Shown: in pieces, positions 1 through 5,409 of the stretch
Layout of the letters: each line of letters starts with the position of its first letter
How positions within the stretch are numbered: position 1 is the first letter of the stretch
Source: Candidatus Saccharimonadota bacterium
GTDB taxonomy: Bacteria > Patescibacteriota > Saccharimonadia > Saccharimonadales > UBA4665
Direction: 5' to 3'
DNA: 7,228 nt
NCBI GenBank assembly: GCA_027314795.1
Contig: DAHVAE010000037.1
Location: forward strand, 1-7,228
Translations under genes and position numbers: made by a program
The notes under the pieces: model-generated
What the model was told of the DNA's origin: nothing
What the model saw: only the letters and a program-made list of their open reading frames with translations
Databases searched by the model: none

Positions 1-144
1 AAGACTTAGTCTACCCTCCTCGCTAGCTGTTGGATCACCTAATTTATAGCCTACGTAAGCATGCATAAATTCGTGTACTGTCATAGAAATAAGTAGAGTC
101 ACTATTATGACTACAACATTACTTAGAGTTAGGCTACCAATCAT
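1..144 (-). CDS. Site-2-protease-like M50 family zinc metalloprotease, N-terminal fragment
   Basis: Only the first 48 codons lie in the window; the gene runs off the left edge. The peptide opens with a hydrophobic membrane segment (about residues 5-22) that runs into HEFMHAYVGYKLGD at residues 24-37. HEFMH is the HExxH zinc-binding and catalytic motif, here at the end of the first transmembrane helix, followed by Ala and an aromatic-rich stretch ending GD, as in small site-2-protease-like M50 proteins. The tail GRLSL matches the usual continuation of this family. The family cleaves substrates within the membrane; the substrate here is unknown. The start is the ATG at 144, the first Met before the hydrophobic segment. 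No SD site is visible; a TATACT box lies exactly 6 nt upstream, suggesting leaderless transcription. It is divergent from rpmB, with a structured non-coding region between. The family call is good; the exact subfamily is not settled. Confidence 0.82.
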   Translation of the reverse strand, partial: MIGSLTLSNVVVIIVTLLISMTVHEFMHAYVGYKLGDPTASEEGRLSL

Positions 145-150
145 TTAGCT

Positions 151-156
151 AGTATA
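151..156 (-). promoter_or_regulatory. Candidate -10 box for the M50 protease gene (leaderless)
   Basis: On the minus strand TATACT is followed by 6 nt (AGCTAA) and then the ATG, so a start site 7 nt downstream would fall on the A of the start codon. No good -35 hexamer is visible 16-18 nt upstream. This is a spacing argument only. Confidence 0.35.
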
Positions 157-167
157 TAACAAATTAA

Positions 168-318
168 GATCGGGGATCCGAGTTTGATCACCTGAATAAA
201 TCCAGGTGGGTGTCCTCACGCAGAAACCACGGTTCCTAGCAAATATTGAACTCCCGTATGCTTATATTTGCAGATAATCATACACTCGGATAAAGACTTG
301 TGATCTTCTTCCCCGATT
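168..318 (-). ncRNA. Candidate structured non-coding RNA of unknown family (strand uncertain)
   Basis: The intergenic stretch between two divergent genes folds well. Arm 168-175 pairs with 311-318 (GGGG with CCCC at the core); 176-182 (ATCCGAG) pairs perfectly with 285-291. Inside sit hairpins 189-194/203-208 (CACCTG/CAGGTG), about 223-236, and 256-260/279-283 (GTATG/CATAC, with a further 4 bp inside). A sixth pairing, 186-191 (GATCAC) with 300-305 (GTGATC), crosses the 176-182 helix and could be a pseudoknot or an alternative state. The minus strand is preferred because a perfect TATAAT (325-330) lies 6 nt before the first paired base and two hairpins gain G.U pairs in that orientation. A plus-strand transcript from a TATAAC at 155-160 is also possible and gains one pair in the closing stem. 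There is no clear terminator on either strand. I see no SRP, tmRNA or RNase P signature, and the branched fold does not resemble 6S RNA. Confidence 0.4.
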
Positions 319-324
319 GCTTTC

Positions 325-330
325 ATTATA
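325..330 (-). promoter_or_regulatory. Candidate -10 box for the 168-318 RNA
   Basis: TATAAT on the minus strand matches the sigma-70 -10 consensus exactly. A start 7 nt downstream would be at 318, the outermost base of the closing stem of the candidate RNA. The expected -35 region (about 348-353) is a poor match, so the call rests on the -10 box and its position. Confidence 0.35.
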
Positions 331-361
331 TCTAAGAAGAGTTAGAAAATTCTATAGACCG

Positions 362-390
362 TTGACTATATTACTAAGATTACATAAAAT
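362..390 (+). promoter_or_regulatory. Sigma-70-type promoter of rpmB
   Basis: TTGACT (362-367), a 17-nt spacer, then TAAAAT (385-390). The start would be near 397, giving a leader of about 36 nt before the rpmB ATG at 433. This is one of the two best promoter matches in the window. Confidence 0.75.
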
Positions 391-432
391 AACACCTTAG
401 ACATTCAACAATAATTAGAATTGGGATATTTT

Positions 433-630
433 ATGCAGAAATGTGATATTACCGGTAAAGGCAAGCAGTACGGCAATAACGTCAGTTTTTCTCAACGCCA
501 TACAAAAAAGGTTTGGAAGCCAAATCTTCAGACAAAAACTGTTACAATTGATGGCCGTAAAGTATCTTTAAAAGTCAGTACACAAGCTATTAGAACCCTC
601 AAGAAAAAGGGTTTACTAACCAATTCCTAA
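433..630 (+). CDS. rpmB: Large ribosomal subunit protein bL28
   Basis: A 65-residue protein opening MQKCDITGK, followed by [21 protein letters not shown]: the conserved L28 signature with CxxTGK, GNNVSxSxxxTKR and the basic KPNLQ stretch. L28 is a small structural component of the 50S subunit. The length matches the short bacterial forms. An in-frame TTG exists 12 nt upstream, but the ATG at 433 gives the usual M-x-K-C-D start and has a weak GGGA SD at 423-426. It is monocistronic, driven by the promoter at 362-390. Its TAA stop overlaps the TAG stop of the convergent MBL gene by 4 nt (CTAA, 627-630), leaving no room for a separate terminator. Confidence 0.96.
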   Translation: MQKCDITGKGKQYGNNVSFSQRHTKKVWKPNLQTKTVTIDGRKVSLKVSTQAIRTLKKKGLLTNS

Positions 631-1250
631 ACTGCCTCTATTACTATTAGCTGGGTAACATCTGTAAGATCGGCTGGCTTGACTTTTAATTTAGATGTCG
701 TATCTTTAACTTCCATGCCGATTTCTTTTAGGGCACTATCTAGATCTAGCTGCTCAACAGGATATTTGATACCACTCTGTTTGTAGTGTGTGGGGACCAC
801 AATCTTTGGCTCTATATCTTTAATTAGCTTTAAAGCACCTATTGGATCAAGCGTATAACCATTATTGCCAACAGGCACAAATAAGATATCTACGCTGCCT
901 ATTTGTTCTAGCTGACTTTCACTAAAGTCTCCGAGAATATGCCCACAAACTAGCATGCTTAAATCCGAAGTCATTAGTTTATACATAGTTACCGATTTAC
1001 CTGAATCATCATTAATAAAAGGTTTTGCAGATATCCCGACAACAGATATATCACCTACCTCGTATTCACCAGGTCCGTTAAAGGTAAGCCGTGCTTTAGG
1101 GTTAGCCTCTATATCTGTAGTATATAGGGCGACATCTTCAGCTTTAATGACAGACTTTTTGCCAAGTATATCTAGGTTGTCATCTATAACTATTCTCGTC
1201 GATTTATGACTAATAACTAAGCAATTAGCACCGTAGTATTGGGCATCCAT
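627..1250 (-). CDS. Degenerate MBL-fold (metallo-beta-lactamase-like) protein
   Basis: 207 residues. The fold is recognisable from the N-terminal strand [14 protein letters not shown] and VIDDN, the family motif [14 protein letters not shown] (residues 60-73), [10 protein letters not shown] (121-130) followed by GYTLDP, and the C-terminal VVPTHY (151-156). These belong to the small UlaG/YtkL-like group of Zn-dependent hydrolases. The usual HxHxDH metal motif after the second strand is missing: that stretch reads [13 protein letters not shown] (43-55). Some ligand-like residues remain (H104, D108, H155), so metal binding or hydrolysis is doubtful. Last gene of the thrS-led run; its ATG follows the TAG of the preceding regulator with no gap (TAG-ATG), and an AAGGAAG SD lies inside that upstream gene, so translation is probably coupled. 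Substrate unknown. The fold is fairly sure; activity is not. Confidence 0.8.
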   Translation of the reverse strand: MDAQYYGANCLVISHKSTRIVIDDNLDILGKKSVIKAEDVALYTTDIEANPKARLTFNGPGEYEVGDISVVGISAKPFINDDSGKSVTMYKLMTSDLSMLVCGHILGDFSESQLEQIGSVDILFVPVGNNGYTLDPIGALKLIKDIEPKIVVPTHYKQSGIKYPVEQLDLDSALKEIGMEVKDTTSKLKVKPADLTDVTQLIVIEAV

Positions 1251-1880
1251 CTACTCTTCTTCCTTAACTGTATTTTCTTTTGGAGCTAGCAACCCCTGAG
1301 TATCTACCAGTACTTGTTTCTTAGCTCTCTCGATACTGTTTGCGAACCTATCTCTAATCTCTTGACGATATTGGAATTCACCTAGGTTCATAACGGCATA
1401 TCTAATAGACTTATTTTCTTTCTTTTCTAAATCATTTACATATTTAGATAAGGCGTTAGGATTAATGTCTCCAACTACTAACAAGTCCACTCCAGCCGTA
1501 TCATCTCGCGTAAATTGACCAGTAAAAACAGCTAATTCGATGTGCCCAACTGAGTTTAAATCAACTGAAGTATCTACTGCTTCACCTTCATTAGGTGGCT
1601 GAGTCTTTTTAATTGTTTTGTTGACACCGCCACTAAAAATCTGTTGCAACGGGCCATAAAATTTAAACTTCTGGTTAACTTCATAATACAACCTGTTGTT
1701 ATTGCTATCAGATACTATGATACCTATATTGAGTAGGTTACTTAATTCCCTTCTAACTGAATTAATTTGCTCATCAATCTTTCTAGTTATCTCTCTAACA
1801 TAAAAAGAACGGTTAGGGTTGCTATAGAAAAGCTGTAGTAGCTTCACCCTTGTTTTGGACCCAAAGAGTTGCTCAATCAT
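1251..1880 (-). CDS. Winged-helix regulator with a nucleotidyltransferase-like C-terminal domain
   Basis: 209 residues in two parts. Residues 1-80 look like a winged helix: SKTRVKLLQLFYSNPNRSFYVREIT, then a recognition-helix stretch (NSVRRELSNLLNIGII) and a wing with NNRLYYEVN. After a polar linker (about 84-108), residues 112-195 resemble a nucleotidyltransferase fold, with FTGQFTRDDTAGVDLLVVGD at 119-138. In active enzymes this region reads GSxxRGxxxSDxDLLV; here the Ser is Gln, and the first Asp of the DxD pair is Gly (G130), leaving D132. The domain is therefore probably a non-catalytic ligand- or protein-binding module. Proteins of this layout are common in archaea and candidate-phylum bacteria as ArsR-like regulators, but no target is known. 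It sits between miaA (37-nt gap) and the MBL gene, which begins directly after its stop. No SD precedes its ATG. Confidence 0.75.
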   Translation of the reverse strand: MIEQLFGSKTRVKLLQLFYSNPNRSFYVREITRKIDEQINSVRRELSNLLNIGIIVSDSNNNRLYYEVNQKFKFYGPLQQIFSGGVNKTIKKTQPPNEGEAVDTSVDLNSVGHIELAVFTGQFTRDDTAGVDLLVVGDINPNALSKYVNDLEKKENKSIRYAVMNLGEFQYRQEIRDRFANSIERAKKQVLVDTQGLLAPKENTVKEEE

Positions 1881-1917
1881 TTAAATATAGTACCAAGTTT
1901 TGAAACAATTTAAAATG

Positions 1918-2805
1918 TTAGATAGATAATACTGTTGTTACTAGCTCAACAATATTATCTATATTCGCAGGTTGATCTAGCCAATGAATACTTTTATTTC
2001 TTTTAAACCATGTTCGTTGTTTCTTGGCTAGGTTGATAGTGGCAGATATAATCTGGAGCCTAGTCTCTTCCAGGGTCTGACTACCATCAAAATATCTCTG
2101 CCATTGTTTATAGCCAATACCCTTTAGGGCTTCACAGCCCCAACCATACCTATTGCTTAACTCTTTAACTTCTTTCTCTAACCCATTAGCTAGCATTTCG
2201 TCAACACGGTTTTCAATTGTCTTCTTTAGCTCGACTAAAGACAACTTAACTCCGATAACTAGAGTGTTGCTTCTTAATTCACCCCTCTTAGGTACCTCTC
2301 CAGTACTTTCTATTAAACGAATTAGTCGACGTTTATTGCGCTTATCTATGTTCGCTCCCAGAGGTAAGTTTGAGTCATGAATTTGTTTAAGTAATTCGTC
2401 AATGGATAACTGATTTAGCCTTTTTCTGAACTTTGGATTGCTTGGTTTTAAAAAACCGTAGTCAAAAATAACACTATCTATATATAGACCGCTACCGCCA
2501 ACCATTATAGGCAGTCTGCCTCTCACGGATATATCTTTAATAGCTTTAATTGCTAATGTTTTAAATACAGCAGCTGTGAAGTCACTGCAAGGCTCAATAA
2601 TGTCTAAAAGGTGATGGGTGATTTGAGCTCTATCTTTCAGCCCAGGTTTATCTGTGCCAATATTTAATTCTTGTCTTACAGTCCACGAATCAGCACAGAT
2701 TATCTCTCCGTTTAACTTTTTAGCCAGGTCCAGTGCCAGGCTAGATTTACCACTAGCAGTCTCGCCGACTATCACAAGAAGTGGTGGGTACTTACTTTGG
2801 TACAT
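1918..2805 (-). CDS. miaA: tRNA dimethylallyltransferase (isopentenyl-tRNA transferase)
   Basis: 295 residues, close to the bacterial norm of about 300. The enzyme transfers dimethylallyl from DMAPP to N6 of A37 in tRNAs that read UNN codons. Motifs in order: P-loop GETASGKS (14-21), ADS (38-40), IGTDKP (49-54), HHLLDIIEP (64-72), GGSGLYI (103-109), DKRNKRRLIRLIE (154-166), GIGYKQ (229-234) and KKQRTWFKR (261-269). The usual ADSMQVY segment, which contacts the target adenine, reads ADSWTVR here, so Met-Gln is replaced by Trp-Thr while the Asp is kept. Its start codon lies 14 nt inside the end of atl in another frame, and no SD is evident, so translation is probably coupled to atl. The identification is secure; the effect of the motif change is open. 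Confidence 0.96.
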   Translation of the reverse strand: MYQSKYPPLLVIVGETASGKSSLALDLAKKLNGEIICADSWTVRQELNIGTDKPGLKDRAQITHHLLDIIEPCSDFTAAVFKTLAIKAIKDISVRGRLPIMVGGSGLYIDSVIFDYGFLKPSNPKFRKRLNQLSIDELLKQIHDSNLPLGANIDKRNKRRLIRLIESTGEVPKRGELRSNTLVIGVKLSLVELKKTIENRVDEMLANGLEKEVKELSNRYGWGCEALKGIGYKQWQRYFDGSQTLEETRLQIISATINLAKKQRTWFKRNKSIHWLDQPANIDNIVELVTTVLSI

Positions 2806-3094
2806 AAAGGTAATGTTCTAAATTTAAATAGTAATCACTGGAGACTATGACACCTTCACTCTTTAAATGCTCGCTCTGAGCTAGTCTGCCGCCTGGATAA
2901 CCAGAAGCCAGTCCGCCAAGTCTGTTAACGACTCGATGCCACGGTAGATTATCATTGCTGAAGTGAGCGATACCGCCAACTAGCCTAGCTGCTCGAGAAT
3001 TGCCACTAAGAGCTGCGATCTGGCCGTAGGTCATGACTTGACCTTTGGGTATAGCAGAAACAATAAGTTCTACTCTGTGCTTAAAATCGTTCAA
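2792..3094 (-). CDS. Alkyltransferase-like (ATL) DNA repair protein
   Basis: 100 residues, the size of a stand-alone ATL. It matches the DNA-binding C-terminal domain of O6-alkylguanine-DNA alkyltransferases: IPKGQVMTYGQIA (15-27), SRAARLVGGIA (33-43, with the Arg finger and helix-turn-helix), and PWHRVV (51-56). The acceptor Cys of PCHRV is Trp (W52), the mark of ATLs, which bind O6-alkylguanine without removing the alkyl group and hand the lesion to nucleotide excision repair. The start is TTG at 3094: an in-frame TAG lies two codons upstream and the next Met (residue 21) is inside the fold. A GAGGT SD sits 5 nt before the TTG and overlaps the thrS stop region. Second gene of the operon, 9 nt after thrS, overlapping miaA by 14 nt. 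Confidence 0.93.
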   Translation of the reverse strand: MNDFKHRVELIVSAIPKGQVMTYGQIAALSGNSRAARLVGGIAHFSNDNLPWHRVVNRLGGLASGYPGGRLAQSEHLKSEGVIVSSDYYLNLEHYLYVPK

Positions 3095-3103
3095 TATCTA
3101 CCT

Positions 3104-4948
3104 CTAAAGACTGGATTTAACAGCTCGATTAGTATATTCCTTTTGAACTAAATCTAAAAATCTATCTATATCAATAGCGATAATATCTTTTTTATCTGTT
3201 AAATCCTGTCTAACTCTAGGCGCAACCTTAGTTGTTTCGACTTCTTTTGGACCAATAACAATGCAGTATGGCACCTTCATAACCTCTGCCTGTCTCACCT
3301 TCTTGCCAACTGATTCGTTATCATTATCAACTATAGCTCGAAGGCCTTTTTCTTTTGCCTTCTTAAGTACTTCGCTGGCGTATTGCTTGATAGCTTCGGT
3401 CTGGTTTAAGGTCACTATCCTAATCTGTTCTGGAGCAAGCCAAACAGGAAACTTACCCATGACATGCTCTATATATGCAGAAAGGAACCGTTCGATTGAA
3501 CCAAGCATGGCAAAGTGAACCATAACTGGAGTTTTTTCTGAGCCATCCTGATCAGTATAGCTAAGACCAAATCTTTCGGGTTGTACAAAATCTAGTTGCG
3601 GAGTTGCTAGCTGTAACTCTCTGCCTAAAGCATCAGTTGCCATAAAGTCTATCTTAGGCCCGTAAAATGCAGCTTCACCTTCTGCCACAAAGTAATTTAA
3701 TTGTTTTTCATCGGCAATACTTTTCAGAATAGTTTGAGCTTTATCCCAAAGATCTTTATCCCCTAAATAGGCACCATTATTATCTCTTAGAGATAATCTT
3801 GCTCTAACTTCAAGCCCAAGCAGACTATAAAATTCTTTAGTAATATCTACTAATGAACCAATAACCTCATTGATCTGATCAGGCGTACAGAAAATATGTG
3901 TATCATCTTGAGTAATCGATCGGACCCGACTAAGACCTAGTAACTCTCCGGCCTTCTCATCCCTATAGACTGTTGCTGTTTCCATATATTTTATAGGCAA
4001 GTCGCGATAACTACGTTTCCTTGACCCATATATTTGCTGGTGGTGCGGACAACTCATTGGTTTCATCACAAGTCTATCTTTAGTCTCTTTACTAGTAACT
4101 GTTAGCCATTCATCGCCAAATTTCGCCCAATGGCCCGAGGTTTCATATAGCTCTTGTTTAGCAATATGTGGTGTCCATACAAATTCACAACCAACTCTTG
4201 CCCTCATCTCTTCAGAAAAGCGGCTAAGCTCTTGCCTTAACACCGTCCCCCTTGGAGTAAATAAAGGCAGCCCTGAACCGACTAGTGGAGAAATTACAAA
4301 TAAATCGAGTTCTTGACCGAGTTTTCGATGATCGTACATTTTGGCTTGTTCGGCAGCTTTTAGATAATTGTCCAGTTCATCTTTTGTTTCATAAGCTAGC
4401 CCATACACACGTTGTAACTGTTTGTTTTTTTCATTACCTCGCCAGTATGCACCGCTAACTCTCATCAACTTAAATGGACCGACTTCCCCTGTCGATTCAA
4501 CGTGTGGACCACGACACAGATCTTTAAAGTCGCCATTTGTATAAAAAGAAACTGTATCGACAGCCGAACTACCACCATTCTCCGTACCTAAAACATCTGA
4601 GTCGATATCTTTTACATCTGTCGTGCCAGAGCGTTTGAGATCATTTAGTAACTCCAGTTTGTATGGCTGATTGTTTTCATGCGCCCATTTGACTGCCTCA
4701 TCAAGAGATACTATATCTTTAACAAACTGCTGGTTAGCTGATATGATCTTGGCCATTTCAGCCTCTATTTTAGGTAGGTCGTCTTCGGATAAAACTACGT
4801 CACCTAAGTCAAAATCGTAATAGAAGCCATTTTCTACAACCGGCCCTACACCTAATTTAACTTCTGGATGTAAATGCTTAACGGCTGTTGCCAATACATG
4901 AGCTGCTGAATGACGCATCGCATATAGTCTATTTTCAATATCAGCCAT
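3104..4948 (-). CDS. thrS: Threonyl-tRNA synthetase lacking the TGS domain
   Basis: 614 residues; charges tRNA-Thr in the cytoplasm. Residues 1-200 are the N2 editing domain, with HSAAH (13-17) and CRGPH (145-149) giving the two His, the Cys and the third His of the editing site. The class II core follows: motif 2 around YRDEKAGELLGLSRVRSITQDD (328-349), zinc ligands C300 (MKPMSCP), H351 (DDTHIF) and H478 (MVHFAM), and motif 3 GSIERFLSAY (483-492). The C-terminal anticodon-binding domain starts at about WLAPEQIRI (503). The roughly 60-residue N-terminal TGS domain of most bacterial ThrRS is absent. This is not a start error, because an in-frame TAA lies 12 nt upstream and the DNA beyond is a T-box leader. 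A strong AAGGAGT SD lies 4 nt before the ATG. First gene of the five-gene run. Confidence 0.98.
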   Translation of the reverse strand: MADIENRLYAMRHSAAHVLATAVKHLHPEVKLGVGPVVENGFYYDFDLGDVVLSEDDLPKIEAEMAKIISANQQFVKDIVSLDEAVKWAHENNQPYKLELLNDLKRSGTTDVKDIDSDVLGTENGGSSAVDTVSFYTNGDFKDLCRGPHVESTGEVGPFKLMRVSGAYWRGNEKNKQLQRVYGLAYETKDELDNYLKAAEQAKMYDHRKLGQELDLFVISPLVGSGLPLFTPRGTVLRQELSRFSEEMRARVGCEFVWTPHIAKQELYETSGHWAKFGDEWLTVTSKETKDRLVMKPMSCPHHQQIYGSRKRSYRDLPIKYMETATVYRDEKAGELLGLSRVRSITQDDTHIFCTPDQINEVIGSLVDITKEFYSLLGLEVRARLSLRDNNGAYLGDKDLWDKAQTILKSIADEKQLNYFVAEGEAAFYGPKIDFMATDALGRELQLATPQLDFVQPERFGLSYTDQDGSEKTPVMVHFAMLGSIERFLSAYIEHVMGKFPVWLAPEQIRIVTLNQTEAIKQYASEVLKKAKEKGLRAIVDNDNESVGKKVRQAEVMKVPYCIVIGPKEVETTKVAPRVRQDLTDKKDIIAIDIDRFLDLVQKEYTNRAVKSSL

Positions 4949-4952
4949 AATT

Positions 4953-4959
4953 ACTCCTT
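4953..4959 (-). promoter_or_regulatory. Strong ribosome binding site of thrS
   Basis: AAGGAGT on the minus strand, 4 nt before the ATG at 4948. I see no complementary anti-SD stretch in the leader, which argues for transcriptional rather than translational control by the T-box. Confidence 0.85.
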
Positions 4960-4968
4960 AAATTAATA

Positions 4969-5022
4969 AAGACGTATAAGTCAGTTAAATAATCTCGCAA
5001 GTTATTCAACCTTATACGCCTC
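4969..5022 (-). terminator. T-box-controlled terminator hairpin before thrS
   Basis: On the minus strand 5011-5022 pairs with 4969-4980 (12 bp including two G.U), and 5002-5010 pairs with 4984-4992 (9 bp including one G.U). A 3-nt bulge at 4981-4983 separates the two helices, and the 9-nt loop is CTTGCGAGA. A T-rich but broken tract (TCTTTATTAATTT) follows. The 5' arm shares positions 5021-5022 with the 3' arm of the antiterminator, so the two folds exclude each other. The weak T tract is the main doubt. Confidence 0.6.
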
Positions 5023-5135
5023 GGGCCCGATACATCAGGCGGTTCCACCGAAACATTCTACTCTTCCGCCAACGTTATCGTACGATTGCGGCTGTCCGAC
5101 GAAGCTCCACGGTTAGTTATTCCGTTTCAACACTT
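4969..5135 (-). promoter_or_regulatory. T-box riboswitch leader of thrS
   Basis: The diagnostic antiterminator is visible at 5021-5051, read on the minus strand: helix A1 TCGG (5048-5051) pairs with CCGA (5021-5024); the 7-nt bulge UGGAACC is at 5041-5047; helix A2 GCC (5038-5040) pairs with GGC (5025-5027) around a 10-nt loop. UGGN pairs with the NCCA end of uncharged tRNA; N is A here, predicting tRNA-Thr with discriminator U73. Upstream, 5066-5092 forms a hairpin that could be stem III. The part left for stem I is very short (about 5095-5135); it includes a hairpin ACGG/CCGT (5109-5125) with ACU, a Thr codon, in its loop at 5115-5117. The T-box core is a confident call; the specifier assignment is tentative. 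Uncharged tRNA-Thr would favour the antiterminator and expression of the thrS operon. Confidence 0.83.
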
Positions 5136-5141
5136 AAATTG

Positions 5142-5150
5142 ATTATACCA
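5142..5150 (-). promoter_or_regulatory. Extended -10 promoter of the thrS operon
   Basis: TGGTATAAT on the minus strand is a perfect -10 with the TGn extension. The region 16-17 nt upstream is AT-rich (TTTAAT) and a weak -35, which an extended -10 can tolerate. The start would be near 5135, giving a leader of about 187 nt that contains the T-box. Confidence 0.65.
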
Positions 5151-5196
5151 AATAAAATAAGCGATTAAATGATCTCGCATGTCACTTAATCGCTTA
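5150..5196 (-). terminator. Terminator-like hairpin just upstream of the thrS promoter
   Basis: A perfect 11-bp stem (5158-5168 with 5186-5196, TAAGCGATTAA/TTAATCGCTTA), extended on the minus strand by 4 more pairs (GTGA/TCAT) around loop CATGCGAGA, then TTTTATTT. The extension and the T tract both favour the minus strand. No annotated minus-strand gene lies upstream, so it may end an unannotated transcript or insulate the thrS promoter. Its loop and 3' arm resemble the T-box terminator (shared TGCGAGAT, then YATTTAA). Confidence 0.6.
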
Positions 5197-5360
5197 CTTT
5201 CAGACAAACCGATAAAACAGTCTCGTCAAAACTTCACCTGTAACGACCTACTATAGCAATAGTAGTATCATATGGCTAGTATATTAATGTCGTAATTCGT
5301 ACAAAACTGCTGTGCACAACTATCTACTTGCCTATACCTTATTTGATATAGTTTTTATGT
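5197..5360. other. Non-coding stretch with little recognisable content
   Basis: No credible ORF. It holds a perfect 7-bp inverted repeat (5248-5265, CTACTAT/ATAGTAG, 4-nt loop) with no T tract. On the minus strand there is a weak promoter-like pair, TTGTAC (5299-5304) and TATACT (5278-5283), with a short 15-nt spacer. Otherwise I see nothing. Confidence 0.4.
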
Positions 5361-5388
5361 TTAACTTTTTAGAATATTAGTTTATACT
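5361..5388 (+). promoter_or_regulatory. Candidate promoter of tRNA-Val
   Basis: TTAACT (5361-5366), 16-nt spacer, TATACT (5383-5388) in a very AT-rich stretch. The start would be near 5395, about 15 nt before the mature tRNA 5' end. Confidence 0.5.
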
Positions 5389-5409
5389 TTTTTATCTGGG
5401 TGTGTATAA

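Noticed and set aside
216..281. 21-codon minus-strand ORF inside the 168-318 region
   Set aside because: No convincing SD, no recognisable product, and it spans several stems that better explain the sequence.
168..318. Identity as 6S, SRP, tmRNA or RNase P RNA
   Set aside because: No SRP GGAAGCAGC loop, no tmRNA tRNA-like end, no RNase P core motifs; the fold is branched rather than the rod with a central bubble expected of 6S RNA.
421..432. In-frame TTG at 421 as rpmB start, adding four residues
   Set aside because: The ATG at 433 restores the conserved M-x-K-C-D opening of L28 and leaves the weak GGGA SD at a usable distance.
5251..5271. Minus-strand mini-ORF reading Met-Ile-Leu-Leu-Leu-Leu-stop, like a Leu leader peptide
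   Set aside because: Only six codons, no SD, no downstream leucine gene; it arises from the CTACTAT/ATAGTAG inverted repeat.
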